The notes below the pieces were generated by a model. The model was not told the DNA's origin and ran no database searches. It was given only the letters and a program-made list of their open reading frames with translations. Positions 49,985-61,925 of a stretch of DNA of 64,000 nt are shown here, piece after piece (the stretch's first letter is position 1; every line of letters starts with the position of its first letter). The translations under genes and the position numbers were made by a program. The DNA comes from Pomphorhynchus laevis (taxonomy: Eukaryota; Acanthocephala; Palaeacanthocephala; Echinorhynchida; Pomphorhynchidae): assembly GCA_012934845.2 (NCBI GenBank), contig WNNJ02000322.1:124001-188000 (forward strand), given 5' to 3'.

Positions 49985-50205
49985 AATCAATTTGATTACT
50001 TGTTAAGGTATAAGCGGTTTAAATATAAACCAGCATTTCGGCGACAAGGAATCAGCAGAAGCAGTTAAAGGACCGAAACACGAAATGTAGGCGTGGGCTC
50101 ACTGCTGATGAGGTCCACCCACGCTGATTGTAGTGTACAGTGATGCTGATAGGATTCAAACAACCACACGAGGATAATATCAAACCGACCAGTTAAGAAT
50201 AACGG
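49985..50205 (+). mobile_element. tRNA-derived SINE family, divergent copy with hammerhead-like core
   Basis: GGACCGAAACACGAAATGTA, GGCGTGGGCTCACTG, then CTGATGAGGTCC in the same order as the other copies, and a 3' end CGAGGATAATATC. Stem II here is GGACC/GGTCC where the others have GGGTC/GACCC. The promoter part is decayed. Confidence 0.6.
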
Positions 50206-50814
50206 CTCGTGTATGCAATATATTCACAATAGTAATCTTAAATGTCATATTTAATATTATCAATTTAATATAACTTAAGTTATTAACTTAAATAACTTAA
50301 TTTCCTTAAAGTTTACTTAATTTACACGATTAATTTAAATGATTTTTTATACAAAAAAATTAGTTACTTAAAAATAAATCAATGCCTAAAGGGCTACCGT
50401 CATTCATGTCATATTTATAACCATAGTACGTATCTGAAACATCTTATTACTCAGAGTGTTGAATGTAACAGCAATGTACGTTAAGATGCTACACTTCTTA
50501 AGATTTTGCACAATACCTTAATCAAATAGCCCAGTTTGAGCGGCGCTTTAATAATATTAAGGATTTCAACAAGTTATCGTTGGCTGCGATTTTGATCTTT
50601 CGGACCAGCCAATCTCATCAAATAAAATCGGAGACACATTTTGCGATTTGTTTTTACAAACTAGCAGTTCTTGATTGAAATTTAAACACGAAATTATGCA
50701 AGAAACAAAGTGAGAGAGACAAATTTTACATTTTATTGCCTATTTTCTTCAGTGAAGGATCCCGAGAGTGCAAATCAAAAAATAATGATGTCGGCTGTAT
50801 ACGCATCCCTTTTC
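50206..50814. other. AT-rich spacer
   Basis: No gene or repeat recognised. Confidence 0.5.
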
Positions 50815-51095
50815 AATCTGAAATACAACATATGATAAAATAACAAAATGTATAGATAAATAAAACTATATTGTGGCTTGTTGTGACTGGGGATCCCGGG
50901 TTCGTCTATCACTTAGAATTACCTCCTGGTGATATAAGTTCTACTACTAACAAAATCTTAATGGAAGTAAAATGAAGTAGTTTCGATCTACGGGATAGCT
51001 TAACCCGGGATCCCAAGTCACAACAAGCCAACATATAGTTTTATTTATCTATACATTCTGTTATTTTATCATCTGGTTGTATTTCAGATTGGAAA
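50815..51095. repeat. Foldback element with about 85-bp inverted ends
   Basis: Left arm 50,817-50,902 (CTGAAATACAACATATGATA ... GGGGATCCCGGG) and right arm 51,003-51,090 are reverse complements with few mismatches, around a 100-bp centre with no ORF. Only copy in the window. The very similar arms suggest a recent origin. Confidence 0.85.
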
Positions 51096-52270
51096 ACGTT
51101 GCGTGCCCAGCCGAAATATCAATAATATTATTAAAGTTATTTAGTATTTTTTGGTTAATTAAAATATTTTTAAACAACCATATTATCTAAGTTTTGAATT
51201 AACCCCTTGACATTCGTTCGAATAACCAATTATGTGTTCTATTATATGGGTTATTATTTTTATTATTAAAAATGATAGGTTTCAACGCCTTGAGCCTTCC
51301 AATGTGTAAGAAAAATGACAGCTAGTTTCTAGACTATTTGCCGATCAAATTATCACGAAGAAGAAAATGCCAAAGAATATTAATTGGTAATTGACTCAAT
51401 AATTAAATTTCAGTTACGAATGTTATGTACCAAAATTCAGTTTAAAAATTAATAAAAATGAGACATTTATATCTAATTGTTTTATTTTAAATTGATTTAA
51501 ACTCAAAAACTTTTATTTGAAGAAAGCTTCAAAGAACAATGCATACACACATCAAATTGTACACTTTAAATTGACTTCAATCAATTTTAAGCGATCGGCT
51601 GCAAATAAAATTCAAGGACAGGTTGTCTAATGACCATTCTAAAAGCAAATATTGGATTGTCTTAAATATTCAATATTTATACATATCTTAAAACAGTTTA
51701 AACTATTGAACTATTTAAATTATTTGGGGAGATGCATAAAGGAAATAAAAAAATAAATTGAATAGATTAACTATTTTTCAATTCAAGAAGTAAAATAAAT
51801 GCGTAGAAAATATAGAAATAGTTGATGGAAGAATTAGACTCTAATACTTATTCGGATATTTCATATATTATTTATTAGTCAATTCAATTTTAAATTTCAA
51901 TTTTAAATTTTTACTTTATATAAATTATATAAAATCATTATATAACAATTATTTATTATTTATTAAATAATTATTTAAATTAATTGATCATTATATTTTT
52001 ATTTATAGTATAAAATACGTAGACTAAGTTAGCTGTTCTGATTAGTTTAGAGTGTAATTTAACAGAATATAGAAAAACATAAAAGAGGTTATCATTTAAT
52101 TTTGACGTTAATAAAGGTAAAACATACAGGGTTTGAGTATTAAAAATATTTATATAAATTTACATATTTGTATATAAATAATTTTTTATAATTATTTAAT
52201 TATTTAATTTTTATTTATTATTGTAATTTAAAAATAATTTCATATACGAAGAGTCAGTAAGCTGATCTGA
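51096..52270. other. AT-rich spacer
   Basis: Contains one ACGTAGACTAAGTTAGCTG box at 52,018. No gene. Confidence 0.5.
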
Positions 52271-52279
52271 TTTAATCGG

Positions 52280-52910
52280 AACAGAAATTGCCCCGCAACA
52301 AACACCAATGATTACTAATAATGATATAAGTAGCACTGCATTTCGAGTTCTCTATCGTTTAACGATGAACGATAGTAAAGCTAAATCTCGGTAGAGATTT
52401 AGCTAAGTAGAGGACAGTAGAGGACTTTCAATGTCCTCCATTCAGTAGAGGACATTCGCTTTATCAACTCAAATGTCAATGTCAAAGGTTACTGACGTGT
52501 TAAATCTACTTCGCATCGATAAAATTACTCATAAATAAAAATTGTTATCAATGTTATTTTACCAAATAATATTAGAAATATGTAATATATTATGATCATT
52601 TTTTAAATATATCGTCACGTTAAATCTTTATTAAATTATATAATTGTATGATATTACTTTGCCAGTCATCTCAGTTTGGTTAATGGACACAAAATCTTTA
52701 ACCGGGCCATAAATTGCGCCGCAACAAACACCAATGATTACTAATGATGATATAAGTAGCACTGCATTCTGTTTTCTGTATCATATAATGATGAACGATA
52801 ATAAAGCTAAATGTTGGTAACGAATTCATCGTATGAACGAATAGTTCTACTCAATAAAGTGGATGACATTCGCTTTATCAACTCAAATGTCAATGTTCCT
52901 GTTCATAAAA
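52280..52910 (+). repeat. Direct repeat pair
   Basis: 52,285-52,490 and 52,700-52,905 share CCGCAACAAACACCAATGAT, GATATAAGTAGCACTGCATT and GACATTCGCTTTATCAACTC. About 200 bp each, spaced 415 bp. The first also has an inner GTAGAGGACA reiteration. Confidence 0.8.
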
Positions 52911-54229
52911 ATATGAAAAGAAACATCGGTATAAAGTATTGTATACACTCCATTCCGAGTACTCTACACATATTTGGAGTATGTTGAGCATATTGAAAAG
53001 CTGAAACTAGGTTGGATTGGCAGTGCGTTCCGGAATATAGATTAGATATTACAAAGACTAAGAACGTTAGATAATATCGAAATAATATAAAATTATTAAA
53101 TATTTAATAATTAAAAAATAAATAATTATTTATTTAAAAAAAATAATTTAATATACGTAAACTCAGCTATTTGATTTAAATAATTTACTAATTTTTAATT
53201 TAAACAATAGTTCAGCAAAAGTTAAACCATTGCTTATTAACCAGCAATGTAGAATTGCTATTAACAAAAAATAAAATACAGATTTATTACAACATAAAGA
53301 TATTTAAATTTGAATTTGTAATTCTTTTTGCAATTTAAATAAAAATTCAATATATCATTAATTATATGAAGTCCATATTAATTTTATATTATTTTGTTAA
53401 AAATAAATATTATTGATTAAAATAAAAGAAATTTAATAATTAATTAATTTATTTAATTTAATTAATTAATTACAATTATAAAAATTCAAATTATTTTAAT
53501 AATTTTTATTATGAATTTTATTACATTATATTTCTATAAATTTAATGTGTAAATTACATTATATTTATTTTTTATTTTATATTAAAAATTAATATAAATA
53601 TTTATAAATATTTAATAATACATTAAAAATACGTATTTGAAAGAATTAGTTTACCAAAAAAGAAATGGTTTACTTGGACAATATACAATTTAATGTTTCC
53701 ATTATCCGAATTATATACGAATATCAAATATTAAATTAAAAAATTGAAAGATCTGTGTTTGTAAGACGAATATAGACTAATCTTTAAAATCAGAATATTT
53801 ATAATTGTTAGTGTTGTAATCACATGAACATTTGAATTTTAATGTTTGCATTTACTCTACAATCTTTTAGATATCAGAAAATGACTCAGTAAGTATCACC
53901 AGATATTGTAGATTAACAAAAATAAATGTGCACTTTATTTCATCGTAATCAATTTACGAATCTAATAAATCATCGCATTTCCAAAATAAAGTTGAAGTTG
54001 AACTCTAAGAATTCTAACACCAAACTATAAATTGTTAACCTGTCGTCAGTGAGAAAATCAATGAGTGTTTGACTCCAGTCAATATCGATCGTTGTGACGC
54101 TATCGAGTTCATAATAGAGCTAGAATAAAACTGCAATGATAAAACTATTAAACTATCAACAAATTAATAAAATTATTAACTATTTAATAAACACTTTTTA
54201 GCGACCTAAAATATGTTTTGTATTATAAA
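52911..54229. other. AT-rich spacer
   Basis: No gene recognised. A weak box of the ACGTAAACTCAG type is at 53,153. Confidence 0.5.
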
Positions 54230-55150
54230 TGAATAATAAATAATATAATTTGTACTAGAATAAGATACTAGATAAACAAATGTTAAGTGAGGAAATACAA
54301 TATTAGCACGTATTTGATCCCGCTGCTATGTAAGGTCGAGAAATAAACGCCTAAACTTGAACTGATATGTTAAGGTGAGTAATAGGGGCCCAAACTTGAG
54401 CCTGAATGTTGAGTTTAGACATAAGGGTCAAAATACATTTTGTATTATAATAAGATACTAAATAATCAAATGTCATCAGCGGAATTATTTAAGCGAAATT
54501 TTTTACAAATGTAAAAAATATGTTTTGTATTATAAATGAATAATAAATAATATACTTTGTATTAGAATAAGATACTAGATAAACAAATATAATCAGAGGA
54601 AATATGTCATTATCATGTTTTTGGCACCGCTGCAATGTTGGGTCGAGAAATATGGTATGAAACCTGATAGCATAGTAGTTCCTCCTGATGACCTCTTATC
54701 CTTATTCTGACTGAATGTCTGTTATTTATTAGTCAATTCATAAACTTTTATTTTAAATTTCAATTTTTTTATTTTAACTTGATTTAAATTATAGAAAATC
54801 TAAAAACAATTATTTATTTTATTTAATTATTAAATTTTGATTTAGCATTATTATGTTTTGTTTATTTTATAATTATATTAAATACGTAAGCTCAGTTAGC
54901 TGATTTAATTAACTTAAATCATCGTTAGTAGGGGAATAATCTACCTTCAAATATACTTTGTATTAGAATATGATACACTAGATAAATAATATAATAATAG
55001 ATCATTTATTATTTTAACTTGATTTAAATTATAGAAAATCTAAAAACAAATATTAATTTTATTATTTAATTATTAAATTTTGATTTAGCATTATTATGTT
55101 TTGTTTATTTTATAATTATATTAAATACGTAGACTCAGTTAGCTGATTTG
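54230..55150. repeat. Cluster of FR foldback copies and dispersed AT-rich tails
   Basis: FR left arm copies at 54,230-54,330 and 54,530-54,620, right arm CCTCCTGATGACCTC at 54,680, then two copies of a tail (GATTTAGCATTATTATGTTT to ACGTAAGCTCAGTTAGCTGA) at 54,820-54,905 and 55,055-55,150. The same tail sits in LINE-B copy 2 at 15.4 kb. Confidence 0.75.
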
Positions 55151-55840
55151 ATGTTAAAGGGACGCCAACTGTATGCCAGTAATAAAATTTATACTTAAGT
55201 CAGATGGTCTATACTTCAGATTGAGAAAAATTGTTGAGATTTTCGGTTTACATAAAAATTGTATTGTCCTCAACCCACATATCCAGGAGATTAACAAAGC
55301 ATTTGCCATCAAGTCTACCTTCTGGATTTCTGCTCTCCCAGTGAAGTTCTTTCCTAACTCTTACTTCTAAGATGTCGAAATTCATGTGGTCGTGATGGTG
55401 TTCCGTCAATGCTCTTAAAATTTTTATAGTATAAAATACGTAGACTCAGTTAGCTGATTTGATTTGCTCTACCGACATGTTATTATTGACGTGTGGACTT
55501 TGCTTTCCCGGTAATATGACCTCTGCCAGAAATACTGAAACTATGTATTAATGGTCAAGACGTTATTTTTTCTTATTTTAAAACAAGTTTGATGAATTAT
55601 TAATTTAAAAAATATTTATTATTTATAATTATTTAATTATTTATTATTTGAAATTAATGTCATTTTTTATTCGTTTATAAAAAATGACTTTAATTTTAAA
55701 TTCCAATGTTTTATTTTAACTTTATATAAATTACATAAAATTTTATATGACAATGATTTTGTTTAATTTTATGAACACAAAATATTAATTGAGCCGAATT
55801 AAATCATAATTTTATTTCACCCAAATTTTAATATGACCTC
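55151..55840. other. Spacer with an unassigned 65-codon frame
   Basis: A plus frame 55,173-55,370 and a minus frame over the same bases are both open. I recognise neither. A third ACGTAGACTCAGTTAGCTGA box is at 55,438. Confidence 0.35.
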
Positions 55841-56065
55841 TAATTCTTATTTTGATACAATGTCCTTTATTTATTAGTCAATTCATAAAATTGGTTTAAT
55901 TTTAAATTGACAAAAAATAAATTATAAATGATCTTATATTATAATTAATTATTTAAGAATCACATATTATAATTACTTAAATATTTGAATTTTATTTAGC
56001 ATTGTTTTTAATTTATAAAAAATATTAAATACGTAGACTCAGTTATATGATCTGATTAATTAATA
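55840..56065. repeat. FR right arm plus AT-rich tail
   Basis: TGACCTCTAATTCTTATTTT and TTTATTAGTCAATTCATAAA followed by the tail and the box TACGTAGACTCAGTTATATG. Confidence 0.7.
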
Positions 56066-56689
56066 CCACACTTTAAATATATTAAATACGATATAATATT
56101 TGTGAATATATAATATTTTAAATTTAATATATTCTAGCAGATTCAACGTCAGCAACCTGCGATTGCCACAATTAACCAGCAATTTGTCATCAAATATTAA
56201 GCCGATTTAGTGGTTTGATCGTTTAAAAGCGTAGTTATTACTGTCGCACTCAAAATGGGGTGACTGCTCTTTATATAAATTGGTTTTAATATTTAAAATT
56301 TTATTAATAATTATTATTTATCGCTAGATATTGCCAGTATACTAATAAACATTTTACATGCCCATTAAATAATAACATTTCTATATTGAAATAATATAAA
56401 AATTACTATTAAAATTAAATAAATTTAAATTATGAATGAAAAAGAAATTTTTTAATTGAACTAATCGATTGATCGATCAATTCATGAAACTGATCGATCA
56501 GTCTCTTATATAAATATGCCCATCTAGATTTTACTCATAAAAAATTTGTAAATATTAATATTTGTAATTCCCAAATAATAATTTAATATAATATTAATAA
56601 TTTATAATATATATAATCTTATAACAACTATTTATATATAGTGAGCATCAATTATTCATGCATAAACATTAAAATGTTTAAAATTTAAA
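56066..56689. other. AT-rich spacer
   Basis: Contains the local dyad ATTGATCGATCAATTCATGA/ACTGATCGATCAGT near 56,465-56,505. No gene. Confidence 0.5.
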
Positions 56690-56970
56690 TTATATGCCTA
56701 CTTTCGTGATTTCGCAGACTTTTCTACTTAGTTCGCTGCCTTCTTCCTCTTCAAGATAAGCCATTTGACTATAGAACCTAAACCATTTGGTTTTTGGTTT
56801 CGTGTAGTAAATTAATTTTTTTACGTCGCAGTAGATGGACATTTCTCTATCGTATGACATCGATTTCTGTCTGTTTCTATAAAAGATATTTTCCAATACA
56901 ATTGTGTATCGTCAAGATCAGCGAGTTCTAGTATATCTTCGTTCAGTTCTAACTTTATGTTCATGTCCTG
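56690..56970 (-). CDS. Possible exon of an unidentified minus-strand gene
   Basis: From an acceptor-like TTTTAATTTCAG a frame begins at ATG (about 56,963): NIKLELNEDILELADLDDTQ. A second overlapping frame (56,896-56,690) reads KKLIYYTKPKTKWFRFYSQM, then AYLEEEEGSELSRKV and ends at TAA. Both look like real protein and base composition rises here. They would need a frame change or a very short intron to join. I recognise no family. Could be a decayed gene. Confidence 0.3.
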
Positions 56971-57840
56971 AAATTAAAACTCAAACTATAATTATTTGAA
57001 TTTTAAAATGTTTGTTTGAGATACAAGTAACACTTTGTTATTAAATGAAAATGCTTTAAATAAAGATCTAAAATTGACTTAATCAATGAGTATTTTTGAA
57101 TGTAAAAATATTCAAAAATACTTTTGATTAATAACAATATTTGTATAAAAATTTTTAAAATATAAATATTTTAATTACAAAATGAAATTTTAATATGAAG
57201 CACAAGCAAATTGAAAAAGCTAGAAAATCAATTCAGGCTAAATTGTAATTAAAAATTATATATCAATTTAGGCTAAAAATCATTTGTAATATTTTTAAAT
57301 AACATTTGTTATTTGATTGCAAAGCTAACGTCATAAGAATTCTAAATTATCGTTGCTAACCTTTTTATTACTGTTGCGGGAGATTCGTATGATCTTCCGC
57401 AACATAGTAGAGGTTAGCAACGATGATCATACGGGAGGTAAGATAATCTCTCGTATGATCTTCCGGGAGATTTGTATTGACATTTTGAAGTACAACAACA
57501 TCCTTAATATGTTGTTACAATCATTGTATTGTTTTTGCTTTAATGCCACTTTTGCTGCAATACGGATAATTTGCTACAATACGAATCATCGCACTTACTA
57601 ACTCCAATGATAGACGACATTAAAATTGTGCATTTTCGATCAAAGTAGTCCATTCACCAAATTTGATCTTTTCGTTTCTCGTAATAATCGTAAGGTTCGT
57701 AATATTATGTAAGTGGAAAGGCACCAAGTGGATGTAAGTACAAGTGTCTATGCTAGACCGCACCGTCCTATTCCGGCAGTGTTAAGGCGAGAAATTGGGT
57801 TTCGAATTGTCGCATTTTTTCAAAAATGAAGTAATTTGGA
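56971..57840. other. Spacer with a small inverted repeat
   Basis: GTTGCTAACCT at 57,351-57,361 and AGGTTAGCAAC at 57,411-57,421 flank a CGTATGATCTTCCG stretch that is repeated at 57,453-57,466. No gene. Confidence 0.6.
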
Positions 57841-58830
57841 ATAGTACCCAGTTGGGGTTCGGTGACTACTGAACAGGTTAAATCTTTAAATTCCCTTACT
57901 AAAAATCCTGGACAATATAATGTCGAATTATCGTCAATCTCTCTTTTGTCAGACCAAGACGTGTTTAACTAGAATGGTTTTTTGCGTGCACAGATTTTTG
58001 GCAGGTCATTCCCCGTCTAATTATGGCGTACGACCAGCGCATCTTAGAATTCTGTTTTGATCAGTTTGAATGAAGGCAATGATGCTACAAACCTTCACGT
58101 GGTCATTCCTGTAAGTAGTCATTAGACGAAACTAATTGTAGCAATCAAATCATCAACAACAACGATAAATTACTGGCATGGCGACATCCCGTCGACATCA
58201 TCTACATCGACCGTTACCATATCCCAATCTAAACATGCTAACAAGCTCTTCTAATATCCGTATTCTACAGTTAAACATCGAAGGTTTAACTGCTGCAAAA
58301 AAGAGAGATATTACTCTACCTGCTGTCTCGACACAACATATCGGTAATCGCCCTTCAAGAGACGCACAGCAGAGGAGATGGGGATTTGATCATTCCAGGA
58401 TACAGACTCATTACAGCCCATCACAGCAAATTCCATGGTGAGGGTACTGTGTTGCCGGGTACTTATCATTTCGATGCGAACGGAAGTGGTCGTCTAGAAG
58501 TGACATGGTGATTGAAAGTCGTGAATCGAAGTCCAGTCTATCAAGCAACACCATTTAGTATAAATGCCGTATTTCGTAAGAAATCCTGGACCGTTGTTTA
58601 CTCAGCACATCTGTGCACTACTATTATACATGCCGTATCCATTAAGGATCCAACGAGTGCAACGACAATTCAGCAACAACCTCTGTCTAGTATTTAAGGA
58701 TGGTCCGCACAGCAATTCGATCTGGTAAAGAGCGTAAGCCTCAGACAATTAAGCAAAGTGTCGGAAACGCCTTTATTCACAATGTCACACAGACAACCGA
58801 AACGACCAGTGTGTACCTCATTCTACTGAT
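57841..58830 (+). mobile_element. LINE-F, 5' part of ORF2 (endonuclease)
   Basis: From the ATG at 58,178: NIRILQLNIEGLTAAKKRDI, then in another frame DLIIPGYRLITAHHSKFHGE and, at 58,512 onward, a WTVVYSAH-like strand. This is the APE endonuclease of a third LINE clade, broken by at least two frame changes. GC content rises over the whole stretch, so 57,841-58,177 is probably its 5' part. Confidence 0.65.
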
Positions 58831-58832
58831 GA

Positions 58833-58930
58833 GTGTTGCCGGGTACTCATCATTTCGATGCTGAAGTGGTCGTCTAGAAGTGACATGGTGATTGAAAGTC
58901 GTGAATCGAAGTCCAGTCTATCAAGCAACA

Positions 58931-58934
<4 letters not shown>
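58833..58934 (+). repeat. Direct duplication of LINE-F sequence
   Basis: About 102 bp repeating 58,449-58,554 (GTGTTGCCGGGTACT ... AAGCAACACCAT) with a few differences. The TA microsatellite starts exactly at its end. Confidence 0.88.

Positions 58935-59002
<68 letters not shown>
58933..59002. repeat. (TA)n microsatellite, 70 bp
   Basis: Thirty-five uninterrupted AT units. Confidence 0.97.
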
Positions 59003-59005
<3 letters not shown>

Positions 59006-60289
59006 TTTATTGCCGCTCGTAGGTATAGCGAACAACCATGCTGATATCGCTTTTCCAGATGCAAATTTGATTGTTGTTCTCAATTTGATGTTGTCTTTTA
59101 TAATTCTCTGTTTAATCTGTTGATTCTTTTGATTTTGTATAGACATTGCAACACTAGTTTGAAAAGTAGCCAAGTCATCCTTAAATTCGTTTAGTAATTA
59201 ATTGGTACAACCAGACATTTAGCAACTCTTTAGCATTGGCTGGGCCAATTATCCCCAATTCTCTTTATATAAATGGCAAAATAAAAAACGTTTCTTTTGC
59301 TATCGTCTATTATATCTAGACCTGTTATAACGATGCAATGGGTCGTTAAAATTTCGGAGAATAAAAATTACCAAATAATAATCCTTTCTTCGCTTATTTG
59401 TAATCGTTTTGATTCTCGAATATCTTGAGGGCATTGTATCTGTACTTCGGTCAAAGTTCTCTAATTATTTGAGTATTTAAGTCACTAAAAGCAAGTGCAT
59501 CATCAAAATACCGTATATGAATCACGGAGGGTACCTCATATTATGGTATGTTTATGAGCGACAAAGATGCAGCTGTAAATGCAATCATTATCAAAGAGCC
59601 CTTCTTTCGTATATATTATTGTCAATGCAAAGTAATGTACAATAGCCATAAATATTACCGAAACTGTATATAATGAAGAATACTTTATTTACATTTTTCA
59701 GAGTCAACTGTCTATTGATTTGATCAAGTACATTGCTTGAACTAGGCTGCCAAAGCCAGATATAGAGACGCAGGCCCACATAAGCCTATCTTGCCAAAGC
59801 TTAGCATCTGATCAACAATGACGAACAAAACCATGTGCATGCAGCTTCTTTTTAAATGTCATCCGCTGAAATATGATAAAAGCGCACAGCGTGAATACCA
59901 ACAATATGTGCTAAAGGATTAAACTATAACTTTCTCATCTACCGGGCTATTAAGATTCAGTTAAGGCAGTAAGTCTTTTTTATTTACAAAGTTTAAATCA
60001 TATTTCCAGATTTGTCCGTAAAAATTTTGTTCTATCGATGGTTCAATAGAAGAATTATATTGGAGTCATTAGATGCCTCGAATATAAAGCGGCTTCATAT
60101 AATAAAGTAATCATATAAATGAAGAATTTAGCATCATTAAATTTTGGATAATGCCATAAATTTGGAATGTATAGCCTCATTAATGTATAATATCAATGTA
60201 TAACCTCATTAAATAGAACGTCGAATTAATATAAGAGGTATGGCATTAAAATACTATTTCCAAAAAAGTAGATGAGTCGGATGATTGTT
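59003..60289. other. Spacer, possible decayed retroelement
   Basis: Moderately GC-rich minus frames (59,779-59,591 and near 59,110) look once-coding, but I cannot assign them. 59,840-60,280 is AT-rich. Confidence 0.35.
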
Positions 60290-61030
60290 AAGCAGCAACA
60301 TTAAAAGGACCGAAACATGAACCTATTGGATCAGTAGCTGATGATGTTCAGCAATACTGAAATGTAGCGTACTGTTGTTGGCTTATAAGTATGCGATTAA
60401 AGTAACGTGCAATGTCATCAAACAATTTCAATTGTAACAATGTCTGTATAATTAAACTAACTTAAATTTAGGTAGCAAACTATAGAGGACTAGTTTGATA
60501 ATAGAAATTAATTGCAAAAATATATAGGTTTTCAAATTGAAGGTAGCGCCTTCCCCTACCAACGAGGAATTAATTTAAAATCAGAAATGATTTCAATTAA
60601 ATTTGCAGAATGTAAGACTAAATGCAGACGAGTCAAGTGATCGTCAGTCAACATTAAAAAGACAGAAACGTGAATTGATTCTAGACAAAAGCCAAGACAT
60701 TATATTTTAGATGGCTCTATTTTAGTCAATTTTTCTGAATAAACCTATTTAATTATTTCTAAACTCGTAATTTTTGAACTTTTTTATAAAATAAAACAGT
60801 TGAATATTTATAAATTGTAGCAGTTAAATGCTAAAATGTAAATTTTTTAAAAACATAATAATTTTAAATTGTGATGTTTAAATAAAAAATATTTTTTTTT
60901 AATTTTATAAACTTAAATGTTAAAATTTGCTTCATTAAGATAATAAAAATTGAAAGCTATACCTTAATAATATTGTGAATTGCTTTCCGTTTCTTGATCT
61001 TGAGCTGAAAATCTTGCTGCAATTGTCGCT
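60290..61030 (-). repeat. Inverted partner of the left-edge repeat
   Basis: 60,465-61,010 is the reverse complement of about 79-700, including the GGTAGGGGAAGG stretch, the GACGAGTC...GTGATCG stretch, and the far end CAATATTATTAAGGTAT. The motif AAAAGGACCGAAACATGAAC is at 60,302. Two copies 60 kb apart show a dispersed element of 550 bp or more. Confidence 0.8.
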
Positions 61031-61484
61031 GTTTGCATTCTTCTAAATTCTAAACGGTTTTCTAATCGATGAACAAAAACTCGTGCAAATAATTTTTTTC
61101 ACCGAAATAACCGCTAATCAAACTATATATGCCACAATGCTACGCTTCATATGTGCTGCTCGCAAATATGCAACATATCATCATCGTGACACATAGTTTG
61201 AACAACGTTCCCAAAAATACGTATATTTCTGTGTCCCATCTGAAAACAATCCTTAATCTATTAACATACGCGACGGTTTCTTTTTTGATGTACATATATT
61301 TTATTCCGATAATGAATATTAAATTTTGATTAAATGTCTCGAAAATTATTTTGAGCGAAATAATATACTTCTTTATATTTCATACTTTTTTACATTTAAA
61401 TACTTCTTTAAAAAAGTCTCGCCGGTTAAGGCTATTTAGATTTATCGACAAAAAATATTGATTAAAACATATTTGAATTTTTCT
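61031..61484. other. Spacer
   Basis: A 66-codon frame (61,129-61,329) is open but unrecognised. No other feature. Confidence 0.4.
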
Positions 61485-61925
61485 GATTGTGGCACGATAT
61501 TATCCTCACAGGTATTGATCTTATTTTGATACGGCAGGACGCTACAAATCAGTCCGGGTAGGTCTCATCAGCTGCTGACCCAGACCTACATTTCACGTTT
61601 CGACCCTTATTATCTGCTTTATCCGTACATTGTTGCTGATCGAATTTGAACTCATGACGTCTGTATCGCGATTCAACGTTACAACAACTAGGCTGGCTTG
61701 TCCAGGGGTGTAGATATACATTTCTGTATAGTACTTTTAGTATGGAATCGTGTTCTAACGATCTATTATAAACCTACCTAGTTGTGTGATCCGCTAGCCG
61801 GATCACTGGTTTCACTGGCTACTAATCAGACTGGACCCACCCAGTCTGATTAGTCGCGTCCTGCTGTATCAAGAATAGGAACAATACATGTGAGGATAAT
61901 GTCGTGCCACAATCAGAAAAATTTC
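61485..61925 (-). mobile_element. tRNA-derived SINE with hammerhead-like core, copy 3, plus inverted 3' end
   Basis: Minus strand: A-box-like CCAGCCTAGTTGTTG and B box GAGTTCAAATTC at about 61,635-61,700, then GGGTCGAAACGTGAAATGTA and CAGCAGCTGATGAGACC. At 61,796-61,922 the 3' end of a second copy in plus orientation is attached, so the two outer ends form about 60-bp inverted repeats (TTTTTCTGATTGTGGCACGA and complement). Confidence 0.75.

Noticed and set aside
58785-58840. Hammerhead in LINE-F (CCGAAAC ... CTGATGAG)
   Set aside because: CAAC/GTTG pairing is offset from the core by two bases and there is no stem III. Probably chance.
58874-59173. 99-codon minus ORF with an (IY)n tract
   Set aside because: It is the translation of the TA microsatellite.
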